Assembly (NCBI RefSeq): GCF_014805625.2
Contig: NW_023998414.1
Span: forward strand, 35,108,747 to 35,172,746
Reading direction: 5' to 3'
DNA length: 64,000 nucleotides
Source of the DNA: Glossina fuscipes
Taxonomy: Eukaryota > Arthropoda > Insecta > Diptera > Glossinidae
Program-made: the position numbers and the translations under genes
Notes under the pieces: model-generated
What the model saw: only the letters and a program-made list of their open reading frames with translations
Database searches by the model: none
What the model was told of the DNA's origin: nothing
Shown here: positions 37,151 through 50,371 of the stretch, one piece after another
Layout: every line of letters begins with the position of its first letter
How positions within the stretch are numbered: the first letter of the stretch is position 1

Positions 37151-39589
37151 TTTCAAGAAATGATCATATAATTAAGTATGTAATGTGTCGAATGTGACGA
37201 TTATGGAATGGATCTATCGGTCATTCATTTTCAAGTATGATTTACGTTACAATTTCAAAAATTTAAGAGCCGATAATGTGACCAATTAGTGACACATTTA
37301 TATGACTAATACCTTAACGTCATAATGTCGTACATTTGGCTTGAAGCGAAAATTATTATGATTTTAAAGGATTGCATAAAAACTTGAAGCCGTTTGCTTT
37401 TGTGTTTTTTTTTTTTTTTAAATATATTTTATTTTTTGTTTTTGTTTTTATAAGTTTTTGCAGCCTATTATTATAAGGAGTGGCAAAGAAATTTTTGTCA
37501 CAAAAACGTTTTAAGTGTTTTGCGGATTTGCTAAAATTCCATACAATAATCTCTTTCTCCACCAAGCCTTTTTAAATAAGAAAATTCAAAAAAATTATAA
37601 TAATTGACTTAGTATTTAATGACTAAGCATTGGGAAATTGAAATATGATTTTTCCTTTTTTGTTAAGGAACTATTTATATATATATATATATATGTATAG
37701 ATGATGTGATCGATAATCTCTTGCCACAGAATGCTGCACTAAAAATAGCTAAAAATTCTATTTAAAATTTTCGTTTTGTTTTCCAGACAATGAATAATAA
37801 ATTCGTATGCAGATGATCGCTACAATAGCGAGCGAGCAGCCAGCCAGTTATATTCTATTCTCTCTTTGGTAGTTTCAAAAATTTCAATTTTGTTTTTTTT
37901 TTGTTTTTTTTATTTTTTTTTTTATTTGTTTGTTTGCTCTTAGACAATAATGGCAGTGCCCCATTCAAGGGGCAAAGGGGGGAAGGAAACTAAAAACTGA
38001 AGTACGTGTACATAATGTAAACTGCGTCTCTGTTGTTAAGTGCTGGCCACAAAAACCAAACGCAAAAGCAATAAATTTTCCCCGTTAGAGCTGGAAGTAC
38101 ATAACAAGAATAGCTAAAGTGTGCCATTCGGCATTTAGAGAAATGGAAATCAACGGTGACCCCATGCCTTGAAGAAAAAAAAAAAAAAAACAAAAAACAA
38201 AAAAATGTAAAAAAATAAAACGAAAATTTTCTAAAATTAGCATAGTAAAGTCTTTTTAAAGGGGAAAATATAAAACAAATGAAAGGTTCAATGAATTCGA
38301 TTATAATAAACCTCAGGGATTGTCTCGTTTCCCGTATCTGTTCCCTATTGAATACTGTTAAGACGCCTGAATGGTCTTTCGCAGCAACCGACTAATTTGA
38401 ATTTGGACCATAATCCAAAATCACTGCTAGAATTGCGAAAGCCATTCGAAAATCATTATCAAAAATAATGTGAGCATTTTTTACGCATTTTCCACTTTAA
38501 AATATGTGATCCTAGTTCCACAAGTTGTTGTATTTCAGATTTCATATATATTATATATCGCGTGGGAGAGATTTAATTCTTTTGCAAGTAATAACGGATC
38601 GATCATTCGATATTTTTAAAATGATTCCAATGTTTTGTGGAAGAAGAAGGAGAGGAGAAGAATGAGATCATATGAAGTATACCCAGCATAAATAGAGGTT
38701 AGAGGAAGCGATTGTTGCCCTAGTATTTCCATTTTATTGTCGCCACACAGTCACAAATGTGACTAATTGTACTTTTCATGATGGTTGAGATCGTTCAATG
38801 ATTGAATCGAAATGATTCCCTGAAGTTGGACTCTCTTTGCCAAACCCGCGACCGGTGAGAAGGTTATTTTATCTAATACAATTCATACTTCATTCCTAAA
38901 ATCCTCCTAAAATACCAAAAAATCATAATTGTTCACCATGTAAATGTTTCTTTTCATAGTAATCCCTATTTGGGTGGGCACAGCAGCGCCCGATAAATTG
39001 AGTCGACGTTCCCTAAAATGTCGTAAAGTTAATTTTCTTCGTATCGTATCGTATTATTTTCTACCTGTTTTGATACACATTCGAAAATGTCCAATATTAG
39101 ATCTCATGCTCACATGAAGACCCTATTTTTTATATCAAAGGGCCCCAAAAATAGGCTTCTATGGTCTAAACATGCAATGTAAATCTATATATGTCAAATT
39201 ACCATTTTGGACCAGTTTCCATCATGAAATTTCAAAAATTTGAAAACTAATTTTTGAACCAAAATTTATATACTAAGGAATACAAGGCAAGGAATTTTAT
39301 TGGATCCAAATTTTAGTATATTTACTTTGTATAATAAAGGCCAGTAGTGCATTGTAATAGACATTTAACTTTAAAGACTTCTCTTAAACAACTTGGCTTA
39401 ACGCCTTTATTCTGAGCACATTCACTGGGACCATCACTAACCTCATTTTTCTGCCAAACAGTAGTAAAATCGGTTCTGCTATTTTTCACTGCGTCTTTGG
39501 TATTCTTCAGTTGAATCATAAGTTTCGAGACCATATTTTTGCTCTACACTTGAACAGATCGCAAAGTATTTTCATATCCTACATCAGCT

Positions 39590-39960
39590 GTGGTACAGAG
39601 TATGTTATGTTAATGCGATCGTTTGTAACGCGTCGAAGGGCTTAAGATAGATTCACCGTTTATTATACCGATCGATTCAGAATCATGACCTGAATTGATC
39701 TGAGCCTGTGTGTCCGTCTGACGTCTATCCATGTAAATTTTTATTCAAGCTACAGGTCGCAAATTTTGAGATATTTTAATGAAATTTGGTTCAGTGATGT
39801 GTTTCTTCGGCCCAAGGACGAACGCTATTTAAAATGGTGCGAAATGGATCAGTTTTTCGATCACTTTCTAAAAGTCGACATGTGGATAACTGTGGGTTGG
39901 TGTAGGCACCACTCTAATGCTTTTACTTGCTTTTTTTCTTATTTTTTTTTCTTCTATTAA
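39590..39960 (+). repeat. Dispersed repeat family A copy, best preserved
   Basis: Reads TATTATACCGATCGATTCAG, TGTGTCCGTCTGACGTC, GAGATATTTTAATGAAATTT, GGTTCAGTGATGTGTTTC and GGACGAACGCTATTTAAAAT. Same order as in the other copies. Confidence 0.7.
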
Positions 39961-40369
39961 CTTATTACTTATTATATCAACTTTCTTGGATTAGGGCGTA
40001 AAAGATTCCTAAAATGTCAGCATATGGGTGAGATTGATTATAATAAAATAATACATTTATATACTTCTTGCGGTTTGCAGAGTTTTATTGTCACTTTTGC
40101 TTCGCAATATCAAATTTAAGACAAAATGACAAGCACGTTATTAACAGTGCAGTACAACAACTACTCTTATGACAGTTGACAGCTAATAATGTCAGAATAA
40201 AGCTGGAAGTCCATTTTGCTTGCTGCTTAACTTGTCATTATATTCTACTACTGTTGAAACAAAAACCAATTAAGAAATTTAAATGCGGTCCGTAACTCTA
40301 AACGGTCCGTTTATCTTAAAAAAAAAAAAACAAAAGAAGTAAAAGAATAAAATTCTCATTCTCTATAAT

Positions 40370-40600
40370 ATGGAGTGGGCGCAGTTGATTTCTTTTATTT
40401 TCAAAATAAAAGTTTTTGTCGTAGAGGCATGTGGGCGTTGTAGGCGTGTCGTTTAAAAAGTTTAGGTCAATTTCAGATTCTTTTAGAAATTTGCAGGCGA
40501 TATCTTCATTTTCGCTAACGGGAGAATGTGTTTACCACAAATGGTACACATTTGCGCAAATAGACAGATTAACAGACGAAAAGGCGAACATGTTCTGGTA
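40370..40600 (+). repeat. Dispersed repeat family B copy
   Basis: AATATGGAGTGGGCGCAGTT, GTAGGCGTGTCGTTTAAA, and AGGCGAACATGTTCTGG. A second segment at 40690-40920 has GACGGACCGACAGATGGTCA, TAAATCGATTCAGGGTTTGA. Confidence 0.6.
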
Positions 40601-41571
40601 CAAAAAAAAAAAAAAAACGCAAACGCAGGTATGTCGAGTTTTTACAAGGGCATAAAAGGCGAAGTGAAACAAGATATATTTTTGTGACTTATGTGCTGCA
40701 CCTTTACCTAAAGGCGCAAATGCTGCATACGCTGCGGAATTACTAAACTTACTTTAACACATAAGAAAATTGTATTCGCCCGCGAAAATATGCGTAACAG
40801 ACATTACACAGATAGGTGGACGGACCGACAGATGGTCATGATTAAATCGATTCAGGGTTTGATGCTTTTCAAAAATACGTATGTACTCTACGAAGGAGTC
40901 TCTGAATTTTTCCTTTTCTACCCAGGCGATGGGTATAAAAACGTAACTCTATGATATGTTACTTGGGAATTTTTAATTTCCAATATGTATTAATTCATAT
41001 CGCCGATCTTAGGCACTTGCGGGCGAATGGACAAAATCCACGTTCTCAAGCTATGACGTGTCGCCCGTCTGCCCTTCTCTGTCTAAATAAGATTTTCATT
41101 TCGAATTTTCTTTTATTTCACTTTGCTTTACTCCATTTGCTTGCTTGACAATTCCACTATGGCCATATAAAGTGTGACCGCGTAAACATGAATGTTAATC
41201 ATGCGTTCAATCCAATCTCATCTCGTTAATATATTTTCTTGGCGAGATTTAAAATTTTTGAAACATCATCATCGCGCTTATCGAGTACCAGAGAAGAAGA
41301 AACGTTTTACGGAGAATATATTCCGTAATATATGATTGCAAGTATGAAAAGCCCTTTGATTCACGTTGCGCCGTAGCGGGGCGAAACGAAAGTGAAAATT
41401 TTAATATTTCTCATATATATTATCCAAGCCATGTAATATGATATTTTTCAATATATATATATATAAACCTCTGTTGAGCAGTTAACGGACGCTTGGTAAT
41501 TCAAGACAGAAAATATGCATGATCATGTGTTCTTAAGTCGATTGATTAGGCAAAGGGAATGTTTCTTCCCG

Positions 41572-41602
<31 letters not shown>

Positions 41603-41748
41603 GCTTTGCAAATATTGTTCGTTCGGATCATGATTTACTTCGATCGATGCTTCGATGCTTTCATTAATGAGGCGATAGCCTTAAAGGGCCATAGATAGTG
41701 TGTAATGTTATGAGTAATTTTATTTATTTCCGATGTCATACACTTTCC

Positions 41749-41749
<1 letters not shown>

Positions 41750-41780
<31 letters not shown>
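41750..41780. repeat. ATCT microsatellite
   Basis: About eight ATCT units (CTATCTATCTATCTATC). Confidence 0.9.
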
Positions 41781-41781
<1 letters not shown>

Positions 41782-41974
41782 GAAGCTAAGTCTCTTGCTA
41801 ATTCATTTTTACTTCCACAAGGCGCAAGATTTTTGCTTGCTTACATGCTTGCTTACATGCTTGCTGCTAACACGACTCTCTTCATCCATCAGCTTAAATG
41901 ATTAAATACACTTTATAGACACAACTTCGTTACCTATATGCGCTTGTATTGGTTTTTAATATTTATGTATTGTT

Positions 41975-42015
<41 letters not shown>

Positions 42016-43514
42016 TCTTTGTTTGTAATTTTATAATCAAATAATTGTATGTTCGAATCTTCTTCCCTTGAGGCAGGGGTCATTAGTTTATTTCCTAAAA
42101 ATACATTTTATTATTTATTTAAATGAATTAGTCAGTTAAACATAAAATCAAAAAAAAAATAAAAAGCAAACATTTTCAACAATAGCAGAATGGTCATAGG
42201 AGGTTACATTTTACGTAATTTTTTCTAATTCAAATCAAATCGATTTTTTTTTTTTCCTTTTTCCCCTTTTTATAGATTTTATTTAAATCTTCTTTCTTTA
42301 CATATATACGTACGTATGTATATATGTATATCTTGTGATTAATGATTTCAGAAATTAGGTTATTTATGCCATATTAAGCAACAAAGCTAAAGATATTCTG
42401 TTTTTCTTTTTTGTCTCATTTCACTTTCTATAGATGTAAATAAATTCTTCCTTTTTCTAGGTTTAACTTACGCTTTGTGAAGATAATTTTTTTTCTTCAT
42501 TTTCTTATCTGTTTTTTAAGTGAATTTTCTCTTCGTGGTTTCTTTTTGTCATGATTTTTTCAATTTGCTATAATTTCTGGTATCTTTATTACACTGTTGT
42601 TGTTATTGTTGCCATTATTGTTGTTTTGCTTGTTTATATTATAATTATGAAGTCTTGTTGTTTTCTTTTATTATCTGCAAAATATTTAATGTTTTCTTTG
42701 CCTCCTATAGAGCGGTATTGATTGATGGAAAACTCTGAAAACCTTTTACACACACATACACACAAATTTATGAAATTTTTTATTTAAAAAGCGTTTTCTT
42801 AGCAATGAATGAAAGGCAGTTTACACTTAGAGCTTGAGTATTAAGCACGAATCTTATGAAATTATTTCAATTGATTGATTTAACGAAAGGAGGGAGTTAA
42901 TATAAAAATTGATAAATATAAATAAATAAAAAAAAAAAGAAGAAAACAAAAAAAACGTAAATAAATAAATAAACGAAAGAACGGTTGTAACGCAGAACTA
43001 AAAAAGTGATCGACAAACTTTGAAAATTTCCAAAACTCGTAGTTCAGGTCTAATTAAAAAAGTTGGAGGTGAGTTGTTTTCCTTTCTTTTCCTTTTCCTT
43101 TTCCTTTCAAACTTAATGTGAAAGTCGTATTTAAGAGGCGGTAGAAAGCGAAAAACTTATCTGGAGCGAGTATATGATGCTCGTCACCTTAAACTAGTCA
43201 TACTTTGATCCCCAGCCTTATTGAATGCCTAGACGGTAACCGATTGGGTACACACCCAATAAGCCATTACACCACATTCCTATGTCATTTTGTTTCCTCA
43301 CTTCTTTCGGACCATATAATTGATTATAATGTATTTTGTTTGCTTATTGTGTGCCTAATCAATTACACTCGATCAGAATCATTTGCATGGCCTTATATAT
43401 AAATGGCAAACAAGTCAAAATAGATTAAATAAATTGTAGATTTCTATTTCAATTTGTACTGTTATGTGAGCTTTCCGTTAAAAGAGCGAAAGTATGGGCC
43501 GACATAGCTATCAT

Positions 43515-43633
43515 TGAGAGAGCGAGAGTGAGAAAGAGAGGGTGAGTGAGAGGGAGTGAGTGAGTGAGAGGGAGTGAGAGGGAGTGAGTGAGTGAGTGAG
43601 TGAGTGAGTGAGTGAGTGAGAGAGAGAGAGAGT
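43515..43633. repeat. GAGT/GA microsatellite
   Basis: An imperfect run of GAGTGAGTGAG and GAGAGGGAGT phrases for about 120 bases ending in GAGAGAGAGAG. Confidence 0.9.
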
Positions 43634-43669
43634 TTGTGTGTTTAATTTACAACACTTGCGATATATAGG

Positions 43670-44010
43670 GGTATTTTAAGTTTACGTGGATGTATGCAAC
43701 GTCTAGAGGGTAGGTCTCTAGGTAGACCCATCTTTTATTATACCGTTTGATTCCGAGTCAATTTCTCAATCACTTTCTCAATCGATCTAAGCTTGTCCCT
43801 CAATATGTCCGTCTCGTTTTCTTGTGTTCACCTGAACTTTTTCAGATATTTTGACACTAATGTGTTTTAGATTAACGACGAGACCGCTATTAAAAATGGT
43901 TTGGATCGGATCACTTCTTCAAACAGTTTCCATGTAACGTCTCATTTTAAAAAATTGTTATGTGAATATCGTTAGGTTGGTGATGTAGTACAGAAGCAAC
44001 GACAATAGTC
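43670..44010 (+). repeat. Dispersed repeat family A copy
   Basis: Contains TTTATTATACCGTTTGATTC, GTCCGTCTCGTTTTC, then ATTAAAAATGGTTTGGATCG and TATGTGAATATCGTTAGG in the family A order. Confidence 0.7.
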
Positions 44011-44545
44011 CTTTCGACTATCATAAGTATTCAGTGTGAAACTTGAAGGATCCATAACTCAGCATTAATAACTTTTAACAATAGATGTTTCCGTGAACTT
44101 TTCAATCCGTCGTTTATAGGCTTCTTAAGCCATCAATTCTTGAATACTAAAAATGAAATGACAAACTTGATATATTCCCATCCTTTGGTGCTGTTTTTTA
44201 AATATGAAAAAAAAAAACAAAAACTAATTGATACAAATAAATTTATTTTGTGCCACCATAAATTAACTGATTTAAATAAACGTTAATGGTTTTTATATTG
44301 AATTGGTTTACTTTTCACATAACTATTGTTGCTTTTTTTTGAAAAAAAAAAAATTAAATTAAATATTCTGAACATGATTAAAACATTTCTCACCATTTTG
44401 ATGGGAATATCAACTTTGATAAGTAAAAGAAAAAAAAGAAAAAGTTGAAAGCATTACCATCACAGCAAGCAAACATAAACATGTAACAACATGAAAAGTC
44501 ATGATCGATTAGTTTTACGCTTAAGGCGGCCCATAACAGTTTATT

Positions 44546-44707
44546 CTAAGAGTTTTCATCGCTTTCGACATCTTCTTTAACACTACGAAGTAACGAGACT
44601 TTCCAAACAGCCTGATTTACGGATCTATATGAGAAAAGTGTATACTTTATAGTTTCCTTACATTTCTCCGTCTCATCCTTTAGCAGCTTAAAAAACAAAA
44701 GACGCAT
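44546..44707 (-). CDS. Small ORF, unidentified
   Basis: A 53-codon minus-strand frame starts MRLLFFKLLKDETEKCKETI and ends with an acidic tail VKEDVESDENS before TAG; the frame is open a further ten codons upstream. The composition is balanced compared with surrounding poly-K/poly-F frames and the acidic C-terminus looks protein-like. No family, splice or promoter evidence. Confidence 0.22.
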   Translation of the reverse strand: MRLLFFKLLKDETEKCKETIKYTLFSYRSVNQAVWKVSLLRSVKEDVESDENS

Positions 44708-46599
44708 ATCATTCTCCCCTATCACAATAAAATTTTACAAGAACTTGCTTGACTATCTAAACTTTACCGTGACTTTCTTAGCCATTCATCAAATCAACAT
44801 TGAATTGTCGGTGATAATAAGATATTATATATTTGGCAGATTTTATTTCGAAATTTGAAGCAAATCATTGAGTAAAAAAAAAAAAAAAAAAAAACCTCTT
44901 TATTGGAAGGAACAAATTTTTGTTTCTGTCTTCTCATTTGAGGGCACATTTTGTGAGTGAATTCCATACGATTTTAAACTTGATCCTATGTAGTTGATAT
45001 ATATATCTACTACTATATATGTAGTAGTAATAATGTTTTGAATTTTAATCATTTTTGAGAGAAAAATGCTTATTAATCCGCGGATTTATGAAAATCTAAT
45101 CACTTTACAGGATATGATCGTCTCTTCAATGCATTCTCCATAAAATACTCCATAAATTTTTGCAAATTTATTTACTGTATAACAATATTTTTTAAGCAAG
45201 AAATCAAGCTCCTCACACCGATATTACAAAAGTCGTGAGACATATAAAACGTACCCTTCAAGCATATCGACGATAATCATTATTTTTTAGGGTAATATGA
45301 AGTGTATCGAAATTCTATTACATCTAACAAACGCACAGTTCATAGGCACAACAAGTTGAACTCAATAGATGGCAACCGAACTACCGGTAGGATCAGTGCC
45401 ACGCAAACTAGTCTTATTATTAAATTTTTTAAGCTTTTAAAAATTTGTCATAAAACTAATTATATTCAGTCAATAGTATCAGAGAAAATATTATTATGAT
45501 TATTATAAATTGTTTTGAGCCAAAAAGAATAAAACTTTTGGTTAAGAAAAACTTCTCAATCATTTGCAGGTAATGTAATCAGGTAATCAGTTAGTTTTAA
45601 ATCGTCAAGTCTAATCATTGTGATAAAGTTATGTGTATGAGGATTTTTTAATACCTTTAGGGTGCGTCCATAGGACAATTTTTTCGGAATGCGAATCTTC
45701 AATATGTCATGACAGTCACAAAATGCGCGCCGCGTCTTATCGTTTTAAGCTCTTCTACACAGCTATAAATTGAATAACTAGATTCCTTAAGAATGCATTT
45801 GTTGTGTTGCAACTGTATGATCAAAACGAATTCTAGCAAATACTGTGCCAAAATAGTTTGACCAACATAAGATAGTAGCATCGTTGACTTTTCTTTCTAA
45901 TGCAACTCTGAAGATGTAGCTCTTTCATTGTCTTCTCAATAAATAAATAATTGTACGAAAAATGTGTATTTTTATCGCCAGGGGTCAGTTAAATCATTAA
46001 CAATATAACTCGGTATCGTCTCTCGCAAGTACTGATGATATCCCTTTCTTTTATTTACTTGTTAAGCATATTCCATCAGAGACTAGCAGATAGCTTTAAT
46101 CGTAATAATAGTGGTCAGGTTCGCTGTTGCGAGCAAGGTACATGACTTGAAGAATTGCTTTAACTCTACGAAGAATGCGATTAATATAAAGTTTTCTGAC
46201 GACATATACTTAAAAAAAAAAAGAAACATACTTATGTATATATAAAAATTATATCGATTTATTAATGTCAATAACTTTGATATGGATTTTAACGAAAGGT
46301 TTGTTCAAAATTTCATTTGTTTTCTGAAAACTTCTCTTTCGAATTAATTGCAACACAACGCCCCGGAATTTCATATGTGGCAAATTGCTCATCAGTTATC
46401 GCGTAAATTCAAATTCTTTTTTTTCTTGTTCATATCAGATTTTTCATATGGTTGCGACTCTAAATCGTCGCCGACCTAAGTCTTCTCAAACATTTTCACT
46501 TTCATCCAATTCTTTCTTCCCGGATTTCGTGTTTCTAATTACTATTATAACCTGACTGTTAAAATAAATATAAATATAAAATAAGCAAATAAAAAAATT

Positions 46600-46860
46600 A
46601 CAGCAGTCCACGGTTCGCCATTTAACATCTTATAGCATTCCACAGTTATTCATATAACGACTTTTTAAAATAAGATGTTTTAAAAGATAGTCTTATCCGA
46701 ACCGGTTTCAATAGCGTTCATCCTTCGGACCAAAACATGTCACTGTATCGCAAAAATTGAATGTTGCATACATTCCCGCAAAACTTAACATGTCCTTTAG
46801 GATGGGTATCATTATAACCAAGTGTATTATTAAAACGTAGCATGCATTCGCACAAACTTA
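46600..46860 (-). repeat. Dispersed repeat family A copy, inverted
   Basis: The inverse of the family core: ATAGCGTTCATCCTTCGGAC and AACCGGTTTCAATAGC correspond to GTCC..GGACGAACGCTAT in plus copies. It abuts a short tandem repeat that runs across the 10-N gap. Confidence 0.55.
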
Positions 46861-46921
46861 ACATATCCTTGTCCACAACAAGTAGTATAGAGTATCAAAC
46901 GTATCATTATTACCTAGCGTA

Positions 46922-46931
46922 NNNNNNNNNN
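46922..46931. other. Assembly gap of 10 N in a local repeat
   Basis: Ten unknown bases between two similar segments of about 80 bases (both contain CACAAACTTAACATATCCTTG), so repeat copies may be collapsed here. Confidence 0.95.
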
Positions 46932-48061
46932 GAACCTAGCATACATTTGCACAAACTTAACATATCCTTGTACAACAAATAGTATAGTTTCATTATAACC
47001 TAGCGAAACCTAATTTAATTGAAGCAAGGCGATGCAGCAATGACTTTAAAAAGCAAGCTTAAATAGTTTTTTGTTGGATTTTATTTTTTCTTCTTTTAAA
47101 TTGGAAACATTCTATTCTCGGTACTTCTTTGACAATAACTAACTAATATTTAACATGTATTCTAGATTGCTTTCGAAACGTTTTAATTGTCTTTAAAAGG
47201 AGTTGTTGTTTGCTAATAAAGCATTAAATAAGATTAACGGTCAGGGTAAAAAGTCTCGAAGGTAAAGTGATTTTTTTTTCAAACGTTACAAACGGTACAA
47301 TAATCATAGTATATGTGCTGTTTTACATAAGCATGAAGGCAATGAAAGAAGAAAAGAGTTAAACACGTTTCTATTAAGGCGTCACGCAAACGTATTCACA
47401 CCACGCACTGCAATAACTTTTATCTATCGCCTCAACAAAAGGAAAGAACAATAAACAGTTTTTGTGGCTGGAACATGTTTTGATTAGAATTATTTTTGCT
47501 GCTCTTTTAGTTTGTTTTTTTTTTTTATTATTTTTTGTAAAGTTTTTCATGATTGCTTCACGAAATTATTGTTAGATGTTTGTTCGAAGTCGACATTGAT
47601 TAATTAATTACATGAATAAAAACGTTTAATGACGGGGGGTATTATTATGGTCTGAATACGATCCGAAAACCTGTCCTTATCAATTTCTTGTAATTAATCG
47701 TATCCAAAGATAATATATAAATGAAAACAAAAAAAAAAAAAAAAAAACAAAAAAAACTTTTAATAAAAATTTTTAATAAAAATTTTTAATAAAAATTTTT
47801 TGATTAAATTTTAATTTCCACTTTTTTTTTTTGGATTTTTTTACAGATATTCTCGCAAATCGGTTTGGTTGGATGTATTTGTAAAAATAAAAAATTGAAA
47901 ATTTATTTAGTTACCCTTACAATATAATTTATATAATTTTAATATCTTGTTTTAATAAAATCCCAAATCGAAAATATTAAATTAAATTTATTAAATATAA
48001 ATTTAACAAAAAAAAAGAAATAAAAACAAAAAAAAAAAATTTATACAAACAATTAAAAATC

Positions 48062-49790
48062 ATGTTTAGTCCTGATTATGAGAAACGCATATTGAAACAC
48101 TGCAGTCCGGTGGCTAGAAATCTTTTCAATTCTTTTGAGGCCGCTTCAACCACCTCATCACTGGATCGATTTATACCTTGCAGGTAAGTTTTTAATGCTT
48201 ATATCGTTCTCTCTAAATAAATCGTATATTAACCTGGGGTTGGTTTACCTGCTTCTTCCCCTCCTTATCGAGAGCAAATCCGACATCGAATTTACATCGT
48301 GCTCGATAGCGTTCTTTTGTTATACGCATACCGATGATATCTTTCCTGTTATTCGTATTGGGCGATAGCTCCATAACAAGAACTGCAATCCGGCCCCTGA
48401 ATCCCTTGTCATCATTATTGTTATAGCGTTCCCTTGTTCGCCTAAAGAGTTACGACTCTCTTTAAACGCAGTAGGCAGTGCGAAAAAGAACGGTAACGAA
48501 CGGAGACGGGTGTGTATTGCGCGACATATGAATAACACCAGCTGAACCGGATCAAGACGCTTAGGGTCTTATTAAAGAATGCAGTAATTGGTGCACTTTT
48601 ATCCTCCATACCTCTAAGCAGTGCAGATCGTATGCTACGACGACAGAGCCGCTTAACAGGGTCGAGAGTGTTAGGCGATTTGAAATTGAAGCTCCTATCG
48701 CGTGGCCCCTGTCTTCTATGTATTTTAAACCAGAATTTACACTTATCTGGCTGCAACTACTTTCCATTTCTTTATTTCCTTCTTTCACTTCTTTCTGTTC
48801 GCCACCGCATTATAAGTGTACGTGACGGACATCCCTTGAATAATTAGTTATAAAAAAAAAAAAATAAATAAAAAACAAAAGCCGGAATACTTGCGTTCAT
48901 TGGAAACAGTTGGACTTCAAATTGGAATTCAAAAGCTTTTCTTCTTAGTCGTCGCACTAAGACGAATAAAATCATATAAGAAAAAAGTTAAAGTTACATT
49001 GCTTGACCCCTTACCATCAAACTGTAGAAAAAACTTTTATTTATTTATTTTTTTTTTGCATAAGCTGCACAGTTTTCAATGGTTAAGTGTTTCCGACCAT
49101 AGCATTCTATGGCTTATGAAAATTTTTTTTCATTAAAAAGAAAAAAGATTGTTTTCTCAGTTTGCCTTTAATCCGTTAGTTGCGTAATTGACTTTCGAAT
49201 GTTAGTCCCTCACACGTCTAGTGCGGAATTAAAATGAAACGTGTTGAAGTGTATAGGTTTCAAACCAAATAAAAATGATCGCGTGTAGTTGAAGGGGGGT
49301 ATTTTAGATGCAATTATTTTAAGGCCTCTGTCCGCACCGTCCATTTTGTTATCATAATCAAGGATTACTTTCAATTTTCTTACTATATGATGCGTGTAAG
49401 AGGAATAACTCCTATATCACTCCTAAACTATGTTTTTATACCTTACCACCACTTATTATATGAAGGTATGTTAACTTTGTCCGGATGTATGCAACATTTA
49501 GAAGGACTCATCTTTTATTATACCGATTGGTACGAAATTACTTTTTGAATTGTTTTAATTTATTTTTGTCCGTCCTTCTGTCTTGTTTCTTTTTTTTTCT
49601 TCTGATTCAACCTATAGCCCTTAATATTTGCAATCTTTCGGTGAAATTTGGAATAGAGCAGACGACGGTATTGCTATTCGAAACGGTTCAGATCGAACCA
49701 CTTTCTCGACTATTTCCCAAATAAAGTGTCGTTTTGAAAATCGTTATATGAATAACTATAGAGTGATATAGGAGCCGTGGTGCATTATAG

Positions 49791-49823
<33 letters not shown>

Positions 49824-50338
49824 TAATAATATATCGTACTTTCCTGATATTATCAAGAGAACACGAATAACAGTAAATGAGATTTGTTTGTTTGTTTGAT
49901 TTCAAATTTTCATAATTCGGATGACACACAACAAACGCATCAAAATGAAGATTCGAATTAAAGCGTATCGCGTTCGCGTTCACGTTATACGCAGTTAAGT
50001 GGTTAATACCTTTTCACGAAACCTTTAATTATCCTACATTTTTATCGTAATATTATGTTATGCTTCGTTTGTTTGTTAAGTTTTCCATCATTATGCCTTA
50101 TTACCATCAAAGAATAGCAATGAGATTTTTTTCGCACCACCTGCATTTCATGATTATTTTGTTTTAAACTTAACATATTTCTTGTGCAAGAAATAACATG
50201 TAAAAGATGACGTAAACTTAGTTATTGTTGTACATTTAAATTGTAGCTACGCGATTAATCCCTAATATGCTAGAGAGTCAAAAATAAATTGCTGAGTTTG
50301 TTTTTCTACTACTGCTGCTACCACTACTACTACGACGA

Positions 50339-50371
<33 letters not shown>

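Larger units (their letters stand above)
29201..48061. other. 19-kb gene-poor region with dispersed repeats
   Basis: No gene could be supported here beyond one weak small ORF at 44546-44707. The region has many A/T homopolymers, TA microsatellites (31901-31924, 41575-41603, 41977-42011), an ATCT repeat (41750-41780), a GAGT/GA repeat (43515-43633), two dispersed repeat families listed separately, and a 10-N gap at 46922-46931 within a locally repeated sequence. The right end, directly before the fzr start codon, is extremely A/T-rich. Confidence 0.6.

Noticed and set aside
43515..43633. Regular short repeats considered as an array with spacers
   Set aside because: Pure microsatellite with no unique spacers; not CRISPR-like, and the genome is eukaryotic.
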